Assembly: GCF_030697305.1 (NCBI RefSeq)
Contig: NZ_JAUYQL010000011.1
Span: 1-42,145 of the forward strand
Direction: 5' to 3'
Source of the DNA: Phenylobacterium sp.
GTDB lineage: Bacteria; Pseudomonadota; Alphaproteobacteria; Caulobacterales; Caulobacteraceae
DNA length: 42,145 nt
The notes under the pieces were generated by a model. It saw nothing but the letters and a program-made list of their open reading frames with translations, was not told where the DNA came from and ran no database searches. Both the position numbers and the translations under genes were made by a program. This document shows, one piece after another, positions 19,178-31,011 of the stretch (the stretch's first letter is position 1; each line of letters starts with the position of its first letter).

Positions 19178-20994
19178 GCGGCGGCCTCGAACAGAACCGA
19201 GGCGCCGGCCTCCGCCGCATCGGCGCTGCGCCGCATCCAGGCGAACATCTCGCGGCCGTAGCCGGGCCCGGACGGCGGCGCGGTTGCGGCCTGCCGGGCG
19301 CGAAGCTCCGAGGCCTCCACCTTGATCTCCAGCACGCCGGCGTGGGCGTTCAGAAGGATCATGTCGCCGTCGCGCACATAGGCCAGCGCCCCGCCGTTGG
19401 CGGCCTCGGGCGTCACGTGGATCGCCGCCGGCACTTTCCCCGACGCGCCCGACATGCGCCCGTCGGTGACCAGCGCCACCTTGAATCCCTTGTCGAGGAG
19501 CACGCCCAAGACAGGTGTCAGGCTGTGCAACTCCGGCATGCCGTTGGCTTTCGGGCCCTGGAACCGCACCACGGCGACGAAGTCGCGGTTCAGCTCGCCG
19601 CGCGCGTGCGCCGCCAGCAGAGCCTCTTGATCCTCGAACACAATGGCCGGCGCTTCGATGATCAGGTGCTCGTCCTTCACCGCTGATGTCTTGATCACCG
19701 CGCGGCCGAGGCCGCCGGTCAAAAGCCGCATGCCGCCCTCGCTCTGGAACGGGTCGTCGACCGGCCGCAGCAGGTCCTTGTTCAGGCTCACGCTCGTCCC
19801 CTCACGCCACACCAGCCGCCCGTCGTCCAGGAACGGCTCGGCCTGATAGCGCCGCAGGCCGTGTCCCGCCACTGTCGAGACGTCGTCGTGCGCCAGACCC
19901 GCATCCAGAAGCTGGCGCACCACGAACGCCATGCCGCCGGCCGCATGGAAGGCGTTCACGTCCTCGCTGCCGTTCGGATAGACCTTGGCGATCAGCGGCG
20001 TCACACGGCTAAGGTCGTCGAAGTCCTGCCAGTTGATCCGCACGCCCGCCGCTCGCGCCATCGCCACCAGGTGCAAGGTGTGGTTGGTCGACCCGCCGGT
20101 GGCCAGCAGACCGGCCATGGCGTTGACGATGCTCTTGGCCCCCACCACCGCCGACATCGGCGTGTAGTCGTTGGTCCCGTGAGCGATCTCCACCGCCCGC
20201 TTGGGCGCCGCCGCAGTCAGGGCGTCGCGCAACGGCGTGTTCGGCGTGACGAACGCCGCGCCCGGCAGGTGCAGGCCCATCATCTCCATGATCATCTGGT
20301 TGGAATTGGCGGTGCCATAGAAGGTGCAGGTTCCGGGTCCGTGGTAGGACTTCATCTCGGAGTCCAGCAGCTCCTCGCGCGTCGCCTTGCCCTGGGCGTA
20401 GAGGCCGCGCACCCGCGCCTTCTCGGCGTTGGAGAGGCCCGAGGTCATCGGCCCCGCCGGCACGAAGATCACCGGCAGGTGCCCGAACGACAGCGCCCCG
20501 ATGGTCAGGCCGGGCACGATCTTGTCGCAGACCCCCAGCATCAGCGCCGCGTCGAACGCGTCGTGGGTCAGCGCCACCGCCGTCGACATGGCGATCACGT
20601 CGCGGGAGAACAGCGACAGCTCCATCCCTGGCCGCCCCTGGGTGACGCCGTCGCACATGGCCGGCACCCCGCCGGCGAACTGCGCTGTCGCGCCCGCCTC
20701 ATGCGCCGCGGCGCGGATCAGGTCGGGGTAGCGCTCGAACGGCTGGTGGGCCGAGAGCATGTCGTTGTAGGCCGAGACGATCGCCACGTTCGGCGCGTTG
20801 GGATCTCGCATCCGGACCTTATCGCTTCCGGGCGAGGCGGCGAAGGCGTGGGCCCAGTTGGCGCATGACAGCTTGCCCCGCGCCCGTCCCTGGGCGATGG
20901 CCGCCTCCATGCGCCCCAGGTAGTCGTCGCGCAGGTCGCGGCTGCGCTCGACGATGCGGTTAGTCACCTCTTCGACGACCGGATGCATGATCAC
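19174..20994 (-). CDS. edd: 6-phosphogluconate dehydratase
   Basis: The 606-aa Fe-S dehydratase of the IlvD/Edd family converts 6-phosphogluconate to KDPG. It shows family blocks [35 protein letters not shown] (cluster-ligand Cys), [13 protein letters not shown] (cluster-ligand Cys), [23 protein letters not shown] (third Cys), and the C-terminal [22 protein letters not shown]. Length matches Edd rather than the shorter IlvD. A GTG start overlaps the pgl stop by 4 bases; an ATG two codons later (20988) is about equally likely. Its oxygen-sensitive cluster makes it a probable control point. Flanked by pgl and glk, it forms the core of the Entner-Doudoroff operon. Confidence 0.97.
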   Translation of the reverse strand: MIMHPVVEEVTNRIVERSRDLRDDYLGRMEAAIAQGRARGKLSCANWAHAFAASPGSDKVRMRDPNAPNVAIVSAYNDMLSAHQPFERYPDLIRAAAHEAGATAQFAGGVPAMCDGVTQGRPGMELSLFSRDVIAMSTAVALTHDAFDAALMLGVCDKIVPGLTIGALSFGHLPVIFVPAGPMTSGLSNAEKARVRGLYAQGKATREELLDSEMKSYHGPGTCTFYGTANSNQMIMEMMGLHLPGAAFVTPNTPLRDALTAAAPKRAVEIAHGTNDYTPMSAVVGAKSIVNAMAGLLATGGSTNHTLHLVAMARAAGVRINWQDFDDLSRVTPLIAKVYPNGSEDVNAFHAAGGMAFVVRQLLDAGLAHDDVSTVAGHGLRRYQAEPFLDDGRLVWREGTSVSLNKDLLRPVDDPFQSEGGMRLLTGGLGRAVIKTSAVKDEHLIIEAPAIVFEDQEALLAAHARGELNRDFVAVVRFQGPKANGMPELHSLTPVLGVLLDKGFKVALVTDGRMSGASGKVPAAIHVTPEAANGGALAYVRDGDMILLNAHAGVLEIKVEASELRARQAATAPPSGPGYGREMFAWMRRSADAAEAGASVLFEAAA

Positions 20995-21722
20995 GAACCT
21001 CGCGCCTGTTTGATGTCGGCCTTCACGTCGCCGGAGCGGCGTTCTTCATGTCTCGGCGACCACAGGATCCGCACCGGCGCCCGGTCCTGAGCCAGCAGCA
21101 CCGCGACCGGCAGATCGCCGCCCTCGCGCGCCTGCTCGACAACCTGACGCTTCGTCTCGCCCGCGATCAAGAGCAGGACCAGCCGCGCCTGCGACAACGC
21201 CGCCAGCGTCAGGCTGATCCGCGCCACAGGCGGTGACCCCAACCCTGCGGGAACGTCCACCACGAGCTGCTCGCTACGCAGATCCAGAGCTTGCGCCAGC
21301 CCTGGCATGCCGGGGATCAACGAGGCGATGTGGCCGTCCTCGCCCATGCCCAGCAGCACCGCGTCGAAGGGCGCCAACGCGCGTATCGCCGGCTCCAGCT
21401 CCGGCGGCCGGGCGTCGTCGCGCCACAGCGGCAAGAACGCCGAACGGGCCGTTGCGCCGCGCAGCAGCCGCGCGTGCAGCAAGTGCGCGTTGCTGTCTTC
21501 GGACTCCCCGGCGACGCAGCGCTCGTCCGACAAGGTCGTCACCACCCGCGCCCAGTCCAGCTTGGCGTCCTGCAGATGGTCGTAGACCGGCCCCGGCGCC
21601 CGGCCGCCGGTGGCCACCAGGCTGGCCCGTCCGCGCTGCGCCAGTCCGTCGGCCAGCCGTGTCGCGACGGCGCGCGCGGCGGCCTCACCGACCGCGTCGG
21701 CGCTGGTGAAACGTTCGATCAT
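20991..21722 (-). CDS. pgl: 6-phosphogluconolactonase
   Basis: The 243-aa product is a DevB/SOL-type 6-phosphogluconolactonase related to glucosamine-6-phosphate isomerases. Motifs are [16 protein letters not shown] (phosphate loop), [27 protein letters not shown], the signature [24 protein letters not shown] with the catalytic His, and [31 protein letters not shown]. It hydrolyses the lactone made by glucose-6-phosphate dehydrogenase. Here it is the first gene of pgl-edd-glk-eda. In Caulobacter crescentus, as I recall, zwf precedes pgl; here zwf is absent and pyk lies 73 bp upstream on the same strand, so pyk may head the transcript. Confidence 0.95.
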   Translation of the reverse strand: MIERFTSADAVGEAAARAVATRLADGLAQRGRASLVATGGRAPGPVYDHLQDAKLDWARVVTTLSDERCVAGESEDSNAHLLHARLLRGATARSAFLPLWRDDARPPELEPAIRALAPFDAVLLGMGEDGHIASLIPGMPGLAQALDLRSEQLVVDVPAGLGSPPVARISLTLAALSQARLVLLLIAGETKRQVVEQAREGGDLPVAVLLAQDRAPVRILWSPRHEERRSGDVKADIKQARGS

Positions 21723-21795
21723 GCCGCAGTAACGCCCGGAACGGCTCGCGGGTCGCGTCCGCCGGCGCCCTGATCGACAGCGGCCGGCGAAACGC

Positions 21796-23208
21796 TCATT
21801 TCAGCGGCGCATGCGCGAACCGCAGGATGTTCGCGGCGCCTGCCGATCCCATCGGCAAGCCAGCCAGGATCAGCACGCGCTGACCCGGCTGCGCGAGCCC
21901 CGCCGCCACCGCTTGCTGCACGGCGACGCGGGCGAGCTCCTCCGGGTCGGTCAGCTCGGGCACGACCCGCGTCTCCAGCCCCCAGACCAACGCAAGCCGT
22001 CGTGCCGTCGCCAGGTTCGGCGTCAGCGCCAGGATCGGCTGCAGCGGCCGCTCCCGCGACATCCGCAGCGCCGTCTGGCCGCTTGTGGTGAAGGTGACCA
22101 GGCAGGCGGTCGAGGCGGCTTCCGCGGCGCGACCCGCCGCTGCCACCAAAGCGTCGGCGTCGGCGTCGTCCACCGGATATTCCGCGCGCATCAGCTCGGG
22201 CCAGCGCGCGTCGCGCTCCACCCGGGTGATCACCCGGTCCATCATCGCCACGGCTTCCAGCGGATAGGCGCCCACCGCGCTCTCCGCCGACAGCATCAGG
22301 GCGTCGGCGCCCTCATAGACCGCCCCGGCCACGTCGGAGGCCTCGGCTCGCGTCGGCGTCGGCGCGGACACCATGGACTCCAGCATCTGGGTGGCGACGA
22401 TCACCGGCAGGCCGCGCAGGCGGGCGGCGCGGACCAACGCCTTCTGCACCACCGGCACCTCCTCGGGCGCGAGCTCCACCCCCAGGTCGCCGCGCGCCAC
22501 CATGATCGCCTGGCAAAGGTCGAGGATTTCGTCGAGCTGCTCCAGCGCCGCCGGCTTCTCGATCTTGGCCAGCACGCCCGCGCGCCCGTCCACCAGCTTG
22601 CGCAGTTCGGCCATGTCCGCGGCCCGCTGCACGAACGACAGCGCCACCCAGTCGACGCCGACCCCCAGGGCGAACGCCAGATCCGCGCGGTCCTTGTCGG
22701 TCAACGCCGGGATCGGGATCGTCAGGCCTGGCAGGTTGACGCCCTTGTGGTCCGACAGCCGTTCCCCCGCCTCGACCACGGTGTCAGCGAAATCGGCGCC
22801 GTGCCTGTTCACCCGCAACCGCACCCGCCCGTCGTCCAGCAGCACCGATGCGCCCTTCTTCAGCGCGGCGAAGATCTCGGGATGCGGAATGCCCACGCGC
22901 TTGGCGTCGCCTGGCGCGGCGTCCAGGTCCAGGCGAAGCTTGCCGCCGACCTTGATCGCCGCCTCGCCGCCCTTGAACACGCCCAGCCGGAGCTTCGGAC
23001 CCTGCAGGTCGGCCAGCACAGCCAGCGGGCGCCCGACCTCGCCCTCGGCCCGGCGGACCTCGGCGATCGTCTCGGCATGGGCGGCGTGCGCGCCGTGACT
23101 GAAATTGACCCGGAAAACGTCCGCCCCGGCCCGGGCCAGTTCGGCGACGCGGCCGCTCGAGGCGGGACCGAGGGTGGCTACGATTCGGGCGCGGCGGGGT
23201 CGGATCAA
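21796..23208 (-). CDS. pyk: Pyruvate kinase
   Basis: The 470-aa enzyme converts PEP and ADP to pyruvate and ATP, the end of lower glycolysis. Motifs in order: RIVATLGPASS, FRVNFSHG (substrate loop), LADLQGPKLRLG, the B domain (about 70-170), VALSFVQRAADM, the catalytic lysine block LAKIEKPAALEQLDEIL, MVARGDLGVELAPEEVP, ATQMLESM and the C-terminal TTSGQTALRMSRERP region. An in-frame TGA lies three codons upstream, and the only start before the first conserved strand is TTG at 23208, so this gene appears to use a TTG start with a weak ribosome site. Length is normal. It lies upstream of, and parallel to, the Entner-Doudoroff operon and is divergent from GH15. Confidence 0.95.
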   Translation of the reverse strand: MIRPRRARIVATLGPASSGRVAELARAGADVFRVNFSHGAHAAHAETIAEVRRAEGEVGRPLAVLADLQGPKLRLGVFKGGEAAIKVGGKLRLDLDAAPGDAKRVGIPHPEIFAALKKGASVLLDDGRVRLRVNRHGADFADTVVEAGERLSDHKGVNLPGLTIPIPALTDKDRADLAFALGVGVDWVALSFVQRAADMAELRKLVDGRAGVLAKIEKPAALEQLDEILDLCQAIMVARGDLGVELAPEEVPVVQKALVRAARLRGLPVIVATQMLESMVSAPTPTRAEASDVAGAVYEGADALMLSAESAVGAYPLEAVAMMDRVITRVERDARWPELMRAEYPVDDADADALVAAAGRAAEAASTACLVTFTTSGQTALRMSRERPLQPILALTPNLATARRLALVWGLETRVVPELTDPEELARVAVQQAVAAGLAQPGQRVLILAGLPMGSAGAANILRFAHAPLK

Positions 23209-23360
23209 GGGCGATCATCCATCTTGTGGCGAGACGCCTGGCCTGCACCTCGCACCCGCGCTGGTCCAGCCCTGCGGATCAAAGCATAGCAAAGGACGTT
23301 CACCCCGTGCGGCACGAATGCGGGGGCGAAACCCATTCGACCCCTGCGAAAGGCGCTCGC

Positions 23361-25157
23361 GTGATCCAGAACCTCGATCTGTTTCCGATCGGAAATTGCG
23401 CGGCCAGCGCGCTGATCGACCGCGCCGGGCGATTCGTCTGGTCCTGCGCGCCCCGCGTCGATGGCGACCCCTTCTTCTGCGCCCTGCTGGACGACCGAGA
23501 TCCCGAGGGATCAAGCGCCCGCGGCCTTTGGGCTGTGGACGTCGAGGACACAGCCGAGATCACTCAAGCCTATCTGCGCAACACGCCGATCGTGCGCACC
23601 GAGATCACCGATGCCCGTGGCGCGAAGCTGGAGATCATCGATTTCGCGCCGCGGTATCGCCAGTTCGGCCGGGTCTATCGGCCGCTGGCCTTCATCCGCC
23701 TGATCAGGCCGCTGTCGGGCGCGCCGCGTGTGCGCATCCGCATGCGCCCCATGGCCGGCTGGGGCGCGGCGCCGGCCGAGATCACCGTGGGCTCCAACCA
23801 CCTGCGCTACACCGGCGGCGAGATGACGCTGCGGCTGACCACCGACGCGCCGGTCTCGCACATCGAGATGGAACGGACGTTCCGGCTCGAAGAGCCGATC
23901 ACCATGTTCCTGGGCCCTGACGAGGGCTTCGACGCCGCGCTGGCGATCACCGCCGAGCGCATGTTGCAGGAGACCGCCGAGTACTGGCGCGGCTGGGTGC
24001 GCACGCTCTACGTGCCGCTGGAATGGCAAGAGGCGGTGATCCGCTCGGCGATCACCCTGAAACTCTGCGCCTACGAAGAGACCGGCGCGATCGTCGCCGC
24101 CCTGACGACCTCCATCCCCGAACACGCGGAGTCTGGACGCAACTGGGACTACCGCTACTGCTGGCTCCGCGACGCCTACTATGTGGTCCAGGCTCTGAAC
24201 CGTCTGGGCGCCGCCGACATGCTGGAGAACTATCTCAGCTACCTGCGCAACCTGGTCGATCAGGCGCGGGGCGGCCACGTCCAGCCGGTCTACGGCGTCG
24301 GCCTGGAGCCGGCGCTCACCGAGCGCATGGCCCAGCATCTGCCGGGCTACCGCGGCATGGGCCCGGTGCGGATCGGCAACCAGGCGCACGAGCACCTGCA
24401 GCACGACGTCTATGGCCAGATTATCCTGTCGACCGTCCAGGCCTTCTTCGACGAACGCCTGTTGCGCCCGGCGACGGCGGACGACTTCCGCGCGCTGGAA
24501 CCCGTCGGCGAACGCGCCTGGGAGCTGCACGACAAGCCGGACGCCAGCCTCTGGGAATTCCGCGGCCGCGAGGCGGTGCACACCTATTCCGCCGCCATGT
24601 GCTGGGCGGCGTGCGACCGGCTGGGCAACGCCGCGGCGAAGCTGGGCCTCGGCGACCGCGCCGACTTCTGGAACGGCCGCGCCGCCAAGGTCCGCGCGGT
24701 GATCGAGGAGCGCGCCTGGAGCGAGACCGCCGGGCGCTATTCCGCGACCTTTGGCGGCGACCAGCTCGACGCGAGCCTGCTGCAGCTCGTCGACATCCGC
24801 TTCGCCGAGCCGGCCGACCCGCGCATGCGCGCCACCATGGACGCGGTGGAACACGGCCTGCGCCGCGGCCACTACATGCTGCGCTACGCCACCCCCGACG
24901 ACTTCGGTGAGCCGAAGACCGCTTTCAACATCTGCACCTTCTGGCTGATCGAGGCTCTGCACCTTTCGGGCCGCACCGAGGAGGCGCGGACCTTGTTCGA
25001 AGAGATGCTGCAGCGGCGCACCGCCGCCGGCCTGCTGTCGGAGGATATCGCCCTGGACGGCGGCGAGCTGTGGGGCAACTACCCCCAGACCTACTCCCTG
25101 GTCGGCCTGATCAACTGCGCCAGCCTGCTGTCCAAGCCCTGGACGTCGGTGCGCTAG
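23361..25157 (+). CDS. Glycoside hydrolase family 15 (glucoamylase/trehalase-like) protein
   Basis: The GTG at 23361, with a GAAAGG site upstream, gives a 598-aa protein beginning IQNLDLFPIGNCAASALID, the normal start of bacterial GH15 proteins. A longer open frame upstream has no homology. GH15 features: an N-terminal beta-sandwich (about 1-220), then an (alpha/alpha)6 barrel with SGRNWDYRYCWLRDAYYVV, GIGLEPALTER-like substrate loops, and LLSEDIALDGGELWGNYPQTYSLVGLI, where the SE pair supplies a catalytic Glu. No signal peptide is visible, so it acts in the cytoplasm on short glucans or trehalose. The stop codon TAG shares the palindrome CTAG with the convergent ccmB stop. Its neighbours (pyk, glk, edd) suggest glucose feeding into the Entner-Doudoroff route. 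Confidence 0.9.
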   Translation: MIQNLDLFPIGNCAASALIDRAGRFVWSCAPRVDGDPFFCALLDDRDPEGSSARGLWAVDVEDTAEITQAYLRNTPIVRTEITDARGAKLEIIDFAPRYRQFGRVYRPLAFIRLIRPLSGAPRVRIRMRPMAGWGAAPAEITVGSNHLRYTGGEMTLRLTTDAPVSHIEMERTFRLEEPITMFLGPDEGFDAALAITAERMLQETAEYWRGWVRTLYVPLEWQEAVIRSAITLKLCAYEETGAIVAALTTSIPEHAESGRNWDYRYCWLRDAYYVVQALNRLGAADMLENYLSYLRNLVDQARGGHVQPVYGVGLEPALTERMAQHLPGYRGMGPVRIGNQAHEHLQHDVYGQIILSTVQAFFDERLLRPATADDFRALEPVGERAWELHDKPDASLWEFRGREAVHTYSAAMCWAACDRLGNAAAKLGLGDRADFWNGRAAKVRAVIEERAWSETAGRYSATFGGDQLDASLLQLVDIRFAEPADPRMRATMDAVEHGLRRGHYMLRYATPDDFGEPKTAFNICTFWLIEALHLSGRTEEARTLFEEMLQRRTAAGLLSEDIALDGGELWGNYPQTYSLVGLINCASLLSKPWTSVR

Positions 25158-25819
25158 GACAACGCGTTGCGGCAGGCCGCGGCCATCGCCAGCGGTCCCA
25201 GCGCCACGGCCGCCGCCGCGTAGCCGCCGAGCAGCGCAAACCCTGCCCCCCACGGCAGGCCGCCTGAGAAGGCGTCCATCGCTCCGCCGCCGAAGATCAC
25301 CGGCGGCGCATACAGCGGCAGCACGATCACCGCGGTCAGCAGGCCGCCGCGCCTTGCTCCCAGGCTCAGCGCCGCGCCGACACCGCCCAGGAAGGCGAAC
25401 GCCAGCCCGCCCACCAGCGCGCAGGCGAACACCAGCGGCGCCATCGCCGGCGGCGCCCCCAGCGCGATGGCCGCGATCGGCGCCAACAAAGCCAGCGGCG
25501 CGCCGGTGGCGATCCACTGCCCCAGGCACTTGATCGCGCAGACCAGCTCCAGCGGCGTCGGTGCCAGCATCAGCAGGTCCAGAGCCCCGTCCTCGTAGTC
25601 GCGCTCGAACATCCGCTCCAGCGACAGCAGTGCGGCGAGCGCCAGCGCCACCCACGCCGCGCCGGGCGCGATCGCCGCCAACCGCTCGGCTTCGGGTCCG
25701 ATCGCCAGCGGCAGCAGGGTCGCGGTCCCGGCGTAGAAGCCCGCCGCCACCAGCGCGCCGCCGCCGCGTCCCCAGGCGAGCGCGATCTCGCGCGCCAGCA
25801 GCGCCCCGGCGCGGCTCAT
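25154..25819 (-). CDS. ccmB: Heme exporter membrane protein CcmB
   Basis: The start [16 protein letters not shown], overlapping the ccmA stop (ATGA), gives 221 aa. The longer frame on the same strand is a shadow of ccmA. Six hydrophobic segments and the CcmB landmarks [37 protein letters not shown] region (here [14 protein letters not shown], residues about 70-83) and ALGAPPAM are visible. With CcmA it forms the ABC part of the cytochrome c maturation complex that loads heme onto CcmE in the inner membrane. ccmC, which commonly follows ccmB, is not next; a GH15 gene converges instead, sharing the CTAG at the two stops. Confidence 0.93.
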   Translation of the reverse strand: MSRAGALLAREIALAWGRGGGALVAAGFYAGTATLLPLAIGPEAERLAAIAPGAAWVALALAALLSLERMFERDYEDGALDLLMLAPTPLELVCAIKCLGQWIATGAPLALLAPIAAIALGAPPAMAPLVFACALVGGLAFAFLGGVGAALSLGARRGGLLTAVIVLPLYAPPVIFGGGAMDAFSGGLPWGAGFALLGGYAAAAVALGPLAMAAACRNALS

Positions 25820-26421
25820 GCGCCCAGCTCCAGCTCGCGCGCCGGGATCGGCAGGGGATCGTGGACCGCCGCCAGTATGATGCCGCCGCCGGTCAGGTGC
25901 TGGGCCATCACCTCGCCGAAGCGTGCGCGCCACTCTGCGTCGAGCGGGCTCAGCGGCTCGTCCAGCAGCCAGATCGGTCGGGGCGCCGCCAGCAATCTCG
26001 CCAGCGCCAGCCTGCGCCGCTGGCCTGCCGAGAGCCGACGCACCTCCAGGTCGAGAAGCCCGGCAAGGCCCATGGCGTCGGCGGCGTGCGCGGCGCTGGT
26101 TGCGCCCGTGCCGCACCACAACGACCAGAAGCCCAGTTCCTCGCGCGCCGTGCGGCCGGGCTTCAGCCCGTCCAGGTGCCCGACCAGGTGGATCATCTCG
26201 GCGCGCGCCTGCGCCGGCTCCACCGCGCCGAAGCCGATGCGGCCTTCCTCCACAGCAACCAATCCCGCCACCGCACGCAGCAGACTGGTTTTGCCGGCCC
26301 CGTTACGCCCGGTCAGGGTGGCGGCCTCGCCGGGCGCAAGTTTAAGCTCCACCTGCTCGAACAACAGGCGTCCGCCACGCCGAAGCGACAGCTTCTCCAG
26401 GCTCAGGCCAAGCTGGCTCAA
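25816..26421 (-). CDS. ccmA: Heme exporter ATP-binding protein CcmA
   Basis: The 201-aa ABC ATPase of the cytochrome c maturation system has Walker [15 protein letters not shown] with Lys44, the signature [15 protein letters not shown], and Walker [12 protein letters not shown]. The short length (about 200 aa) and partner CcmB separate it from general ABC ATPases. It hydrolyses ATP to release holo-CcmE from CcmC-bound heme. No ATG is available in frame upstream; the start is TTG (26421). It overlaps ccmB by ATGA. The gene is divergent from acnA across about 170 bp, an arrangement I recall in Caulobacter-like genomes. Confidence 0.94.
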   Translation of the reverse strand: MSQLGLSLEKLSLRRGGRLLFEQVELKLAPGEAATLTGRNGAGKTSLLRAVAGLVAVEEGRIGFGAVEPAQARAEMIHLVGHLDGLKPGRTAREELGFWSLWCGTGATSAAHAADAMGLAGLLDLEVRRLSAGQRRRLALARLLAAPRPIWLLDEPLSPLDAEWRARFGEVMAQHLTGGGIILAAVHDPLPIPARELELGA

Positions 26422-26592
26422 AAGCCGCGGCCCGTTGAATGGACGCGCCCTACTGAGAGGTCTATGAAGCGGCCGGCCGTCACCGCCTCGCAGGGCGAAC
26501 GCCGCGCATGAGCGAACGCTGTGTGTCCGCTTTTAGCGCGCGGCGCCCTCGACGATGGGTGAGCGGTCGAAAGCAGAGGGAGATTCCTACAG

Positions 26593-29286
<2,694 letters not shown>

Positions 29287-29301
29287 AGCGAACAACCCGC
29301 G

Positions 29302-29337
29302 CGCCCGGACCGCTTCGCGCGGTCCGGGCGGCGTTTT
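29302..29337 (+). terminator. Intrinsic terminator of acnA
   Basis: A 12-bp GC-rich stem (29302-29313 pairing with 29319-29330, built around CGCCCGGACCGC) with a 5-nt loop starting TTCG is followed closely by a TTTT run, 15 bases after the acnA stop codon. Confidence 0.85.
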
Positions 29338-29397
29338 CCGCACGGTCACACCTTGTTGAAACGCAGAGCCTCCGCAACTCCGGTTAAGTGCCGCGCA

Positions 29398-30093
29398 ATG
29401 CGAAGGGCCGCGATTTTCCTGCTTCTGCTCGGGGTCTCCCCGGCCGCGGCCTGGGCCAGACCGCCTGTGGTGGTCGAGCTCTACACCGCCCAGGGCTGCG
29501 CCTCCTGCGCGGCGGCGAACGCCTATGTGGGCAAGCTCGCCGAAAAGCCGGGCGTCCTGCCGCTCACCTTCTCCGTCGACTACTGGGACTACCTGGGCTG
29601 GCCGGACAGCTTCGCGCGGCCGGAGTTCGCCCTGCGCCAGCAGGCCTATGTGAAGAGGCTGGACCTGCGCGAGCCCTATACGCCCCAGGTGGTGATCGAC
29701 GGCCGCGTCCAGGCTGGCGGCCAGCAGACCGAGCGCATCGACAAGCTGCTGCGCGAGGCGGCGTCCGCCCCGCTGCATTCACCGGATATGCGCTTCATCG
29801 GTCGCGCCCGCGTCGACGTGGGCCAGGGGCGTGCGCCGCGCGGCGGCGGCGAAGTCTGGCTGATCCGCTACGACCGCCGCGAACAGGACGTCGAGGTCAC
29901 CAAGGGCGACAGCCGCGGCCAGACGGTTCCGCATCGCAATGTCGTGCGCCAGGCCGTGCGCCTGGGCGCCTGGCGCGGCCGGCCCACGGCCTACCGCCTG
30001 CCCAAGTCGCCGCAGAAGGACCTCGCCAGCGTCGTGCTGTTGCAGGCCGGCGAAGGCGGCGCGATCCTGGGCGTGCTCGAAGCGAAGCCGTAA
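29398..30093 (+). CDS. DUF1223 family exported thioredoxin-like protein
   Basis: Starting at MRRAAIFLLLLGV gives 231 aa with a clean signal peptide (cleavage near AWA-RP); the longer frame starting at 29353 would bury this leader. The mature part matches DUF1223: VVVELYTAQGCASCAAANAYV with a Cys34-x2-Cys37 pair, PLTFSVDYWDYLGWPDSFA, ALRQQAYVKRLDLREPYTPQVVIDGR. This places it in the thioredoxin-like fold with a CxxC redox motif, exported to the periplasm. Function is unknown; disulfide chemistry is an inference from fold and motif. It has its own transcription unit after the acnA terminator, and a REP-like inverted repeat follows it. Confidence 0.88.
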   Translation: MRRAAIFLLLLGVSPAAAWARPPVVVELYTAQGCASCAAANAYVGKLAEKPGVLPLTFSVDYWDYLGWPDSFARPEFALRQQAYVKRLDLREPYTPQVVIDGRVQAGGQQTERIDKLLREAASAPLHSPDMRFIGRARVDVGQGRAPRGGGEVWLIRYDRREQDVEVTKGDSRGQTVPHRNVVRQAVRLGAWRGRPTAYRLPKSPQKDLASVVLLQAGEGGAILGVLEAKP

Positions 30094-30115
30094 AGGCCAG
30101 CGCCAATCTCTCCGA

Positions 30116-30148
30116 ACGTCATCCTCGGGAGAAGCCTGAGGATGACGT
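30116..30148. repeat. REP-like inverted repeat
   Basis: ACGTCATCCTC (30116-30126) and its perfect reverse complement (30138-30148) flank an 11-nt loop containing GGAGAAGCC. There is no T-run on either side. From memory it resembles the short CGTCATCCTCGG hairpins scattered between genes in Caulobacter-type genomes; only one copy is in this window. Confidence 0.5.
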
Positions 30149-30575
30149 CAGTGAAAATGAAGACCTAGCCGAGGGGCTTCGGGGCGCCGCGACATGTGTG
30201 GATGCGGCCGAACTCACACCCCAGACAAAACGAAACCCGCGCAGCTGGAGAACTGCGCGGGCTGAACGTTTGGATGACACACTTTGGGGATCGCTTGGGA
30301 AGGCGGACCTTTGGGAAGGTAAACTGGAGTGCGGATCCTTTGGCGGGGCTCGTTCGAATAAGGCGTCGGCTGATCGAAGCCCGCGATCCAGGGGGGCGGG
30401 GGGGGCTGTTCAGGATCCGGGACCAACAGGGTTCCGACCAACCGACCATCGCAACATCGGGACCTAACCGGGCGCGGACTGGACCGAAATAAGGTCATTT
30501 CGCGGCGGCCGATTTTGGCGCTTGCGGCTTGAGGGGCTCGCCAGGAAGCGAGCTTTGGCGTTAGGCTGCCTGCCG
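30149..30575. other. Gene-free interval with orphan minus-strand terminator
   Basis: Open frames here (98 codons on plus, 122 on minus) have no ribosome site, atypical residue composition and no recognisable motif, so I call none. The interval contains an intrinsic terminator facing the minus strand (30220-30261), a C/G-rich tract near 30390-30406, paired GGATCC-containing segments, and a small inverted repeat CGAAAT...ATTTCG (30485-30502). A small RNA on the minus strand is possible. Confidence 0.6.
30220..30261 (-). terminator. Intrinsic terminator on the minus strand (orphan)
   Basis: Read on the minus strand, CCCGCGCAG-TTCTCCAG-CTGCGCGGG forms a 9-bp stem (30261-30253 with 30244-30236) followed by TTTCGTTTTGTC. 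No minus-strand protein gene ends here: the nearest upstream one, the Bax-inhibitor-like gene, has its own terminator at 30941-30962. Confidence 0.7.
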
Positions 30576-30911
30576 ATGGCAACCGATGCTTCCCCCGCGG
30601 CCCCCCGCCAGGCGATCGTCTTTTTCCAGCGCCGCGAGCTGGAGCGCCTGCTTTCCCTGTACGGCCGCATGGTGGCGGCCGGCGAATGGCGCGACTACGG
30701 CATCGCCGGTTTGCCGGAGGTGGCGGTGTTCTCGGTGTTTCGCAGGTCCGCGGAGGCGCCGCTCTACCGCTTCGAGATGCGACCCTCGCTAGCCCGCCGC
30801 CAGGGCGCCTGGGCCCTCGTCGGCCAGGGCGGCATGATCCTGCGCCGCGGACACGAGCTGGAGCAGATCCTGCGCTTCTTCGATCGCGATCGTTTCCGCG
30901 TCATCGACTGA
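30576..30911 (+). CDS. DUF2794 family protein
   Basis: The 111-aa product from MATDASPAAPRQ matches DUF2794, a short conserved alphaproteobacterial family of unknown function. It shows FFQRRELERLLSLYGRMVAAGEWRDYGI, AVFSVFRRSAEAPLYRFEMRPSLARRQGAWALVGQGGMILRRGHELEQIL. A start 18 codons earlier is open but the extra residues are not family-like. No signal peptide or membrane segment, so probably cytoplasmic. It is monocistronic, converging with the Bax-inhibitor-like gene across a shared bidirectional hairpin terminator. Confidence 0.9.
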   Translation: MATDASPAAPRQAIVFFQRRELERLLSLYGRMVAAGEWRDYGIAGLPEVAVFSVFRRSAEAPLYRFEMRPSLARRQGAWALVGQGGMILRRGHELEQILRFFDRDRFRVID

Positions 30912-30935
30912 CGTCACGCCGCATACGCCGCAAAC

Positions 30936-30967
30936 AAAAACCCCGGCGGTCGCCCGCCGGGGTCTGC
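30936..30967. terminator. Hairpin terminator between convergent genes
   Basis: CCCCGGCGG-TCGC-CCGCCGGGG (30941-30962) has a 9-bp stem. Five A residues precede it, so minus-strand transcripts see a T-run: a strong terminator for the Bax-inhibitor-like gene and a weaker one for DUF2794. Confidence 0.85.
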
Positions 30968-31011
30968 GAAGTCTGAAGTCTCGACCTTTGGGTGTCGAGG
31001 GCGCGCGCCTT

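Noticed and set aside
23511..25655. A 714-codon minus-strand frame opposite GH15
   Set aside because: It covers GH15 and the end of ccmB in another frame and has no recognisable domain.
26464..26511. A 15-codon frame ([15 protein letters not shown]) with GAGAGG before it, upstream of acnA
   Set aside because: Considered as a leader peptide, but it has no attenuator-like hairpins or telling codons and is too short to support.
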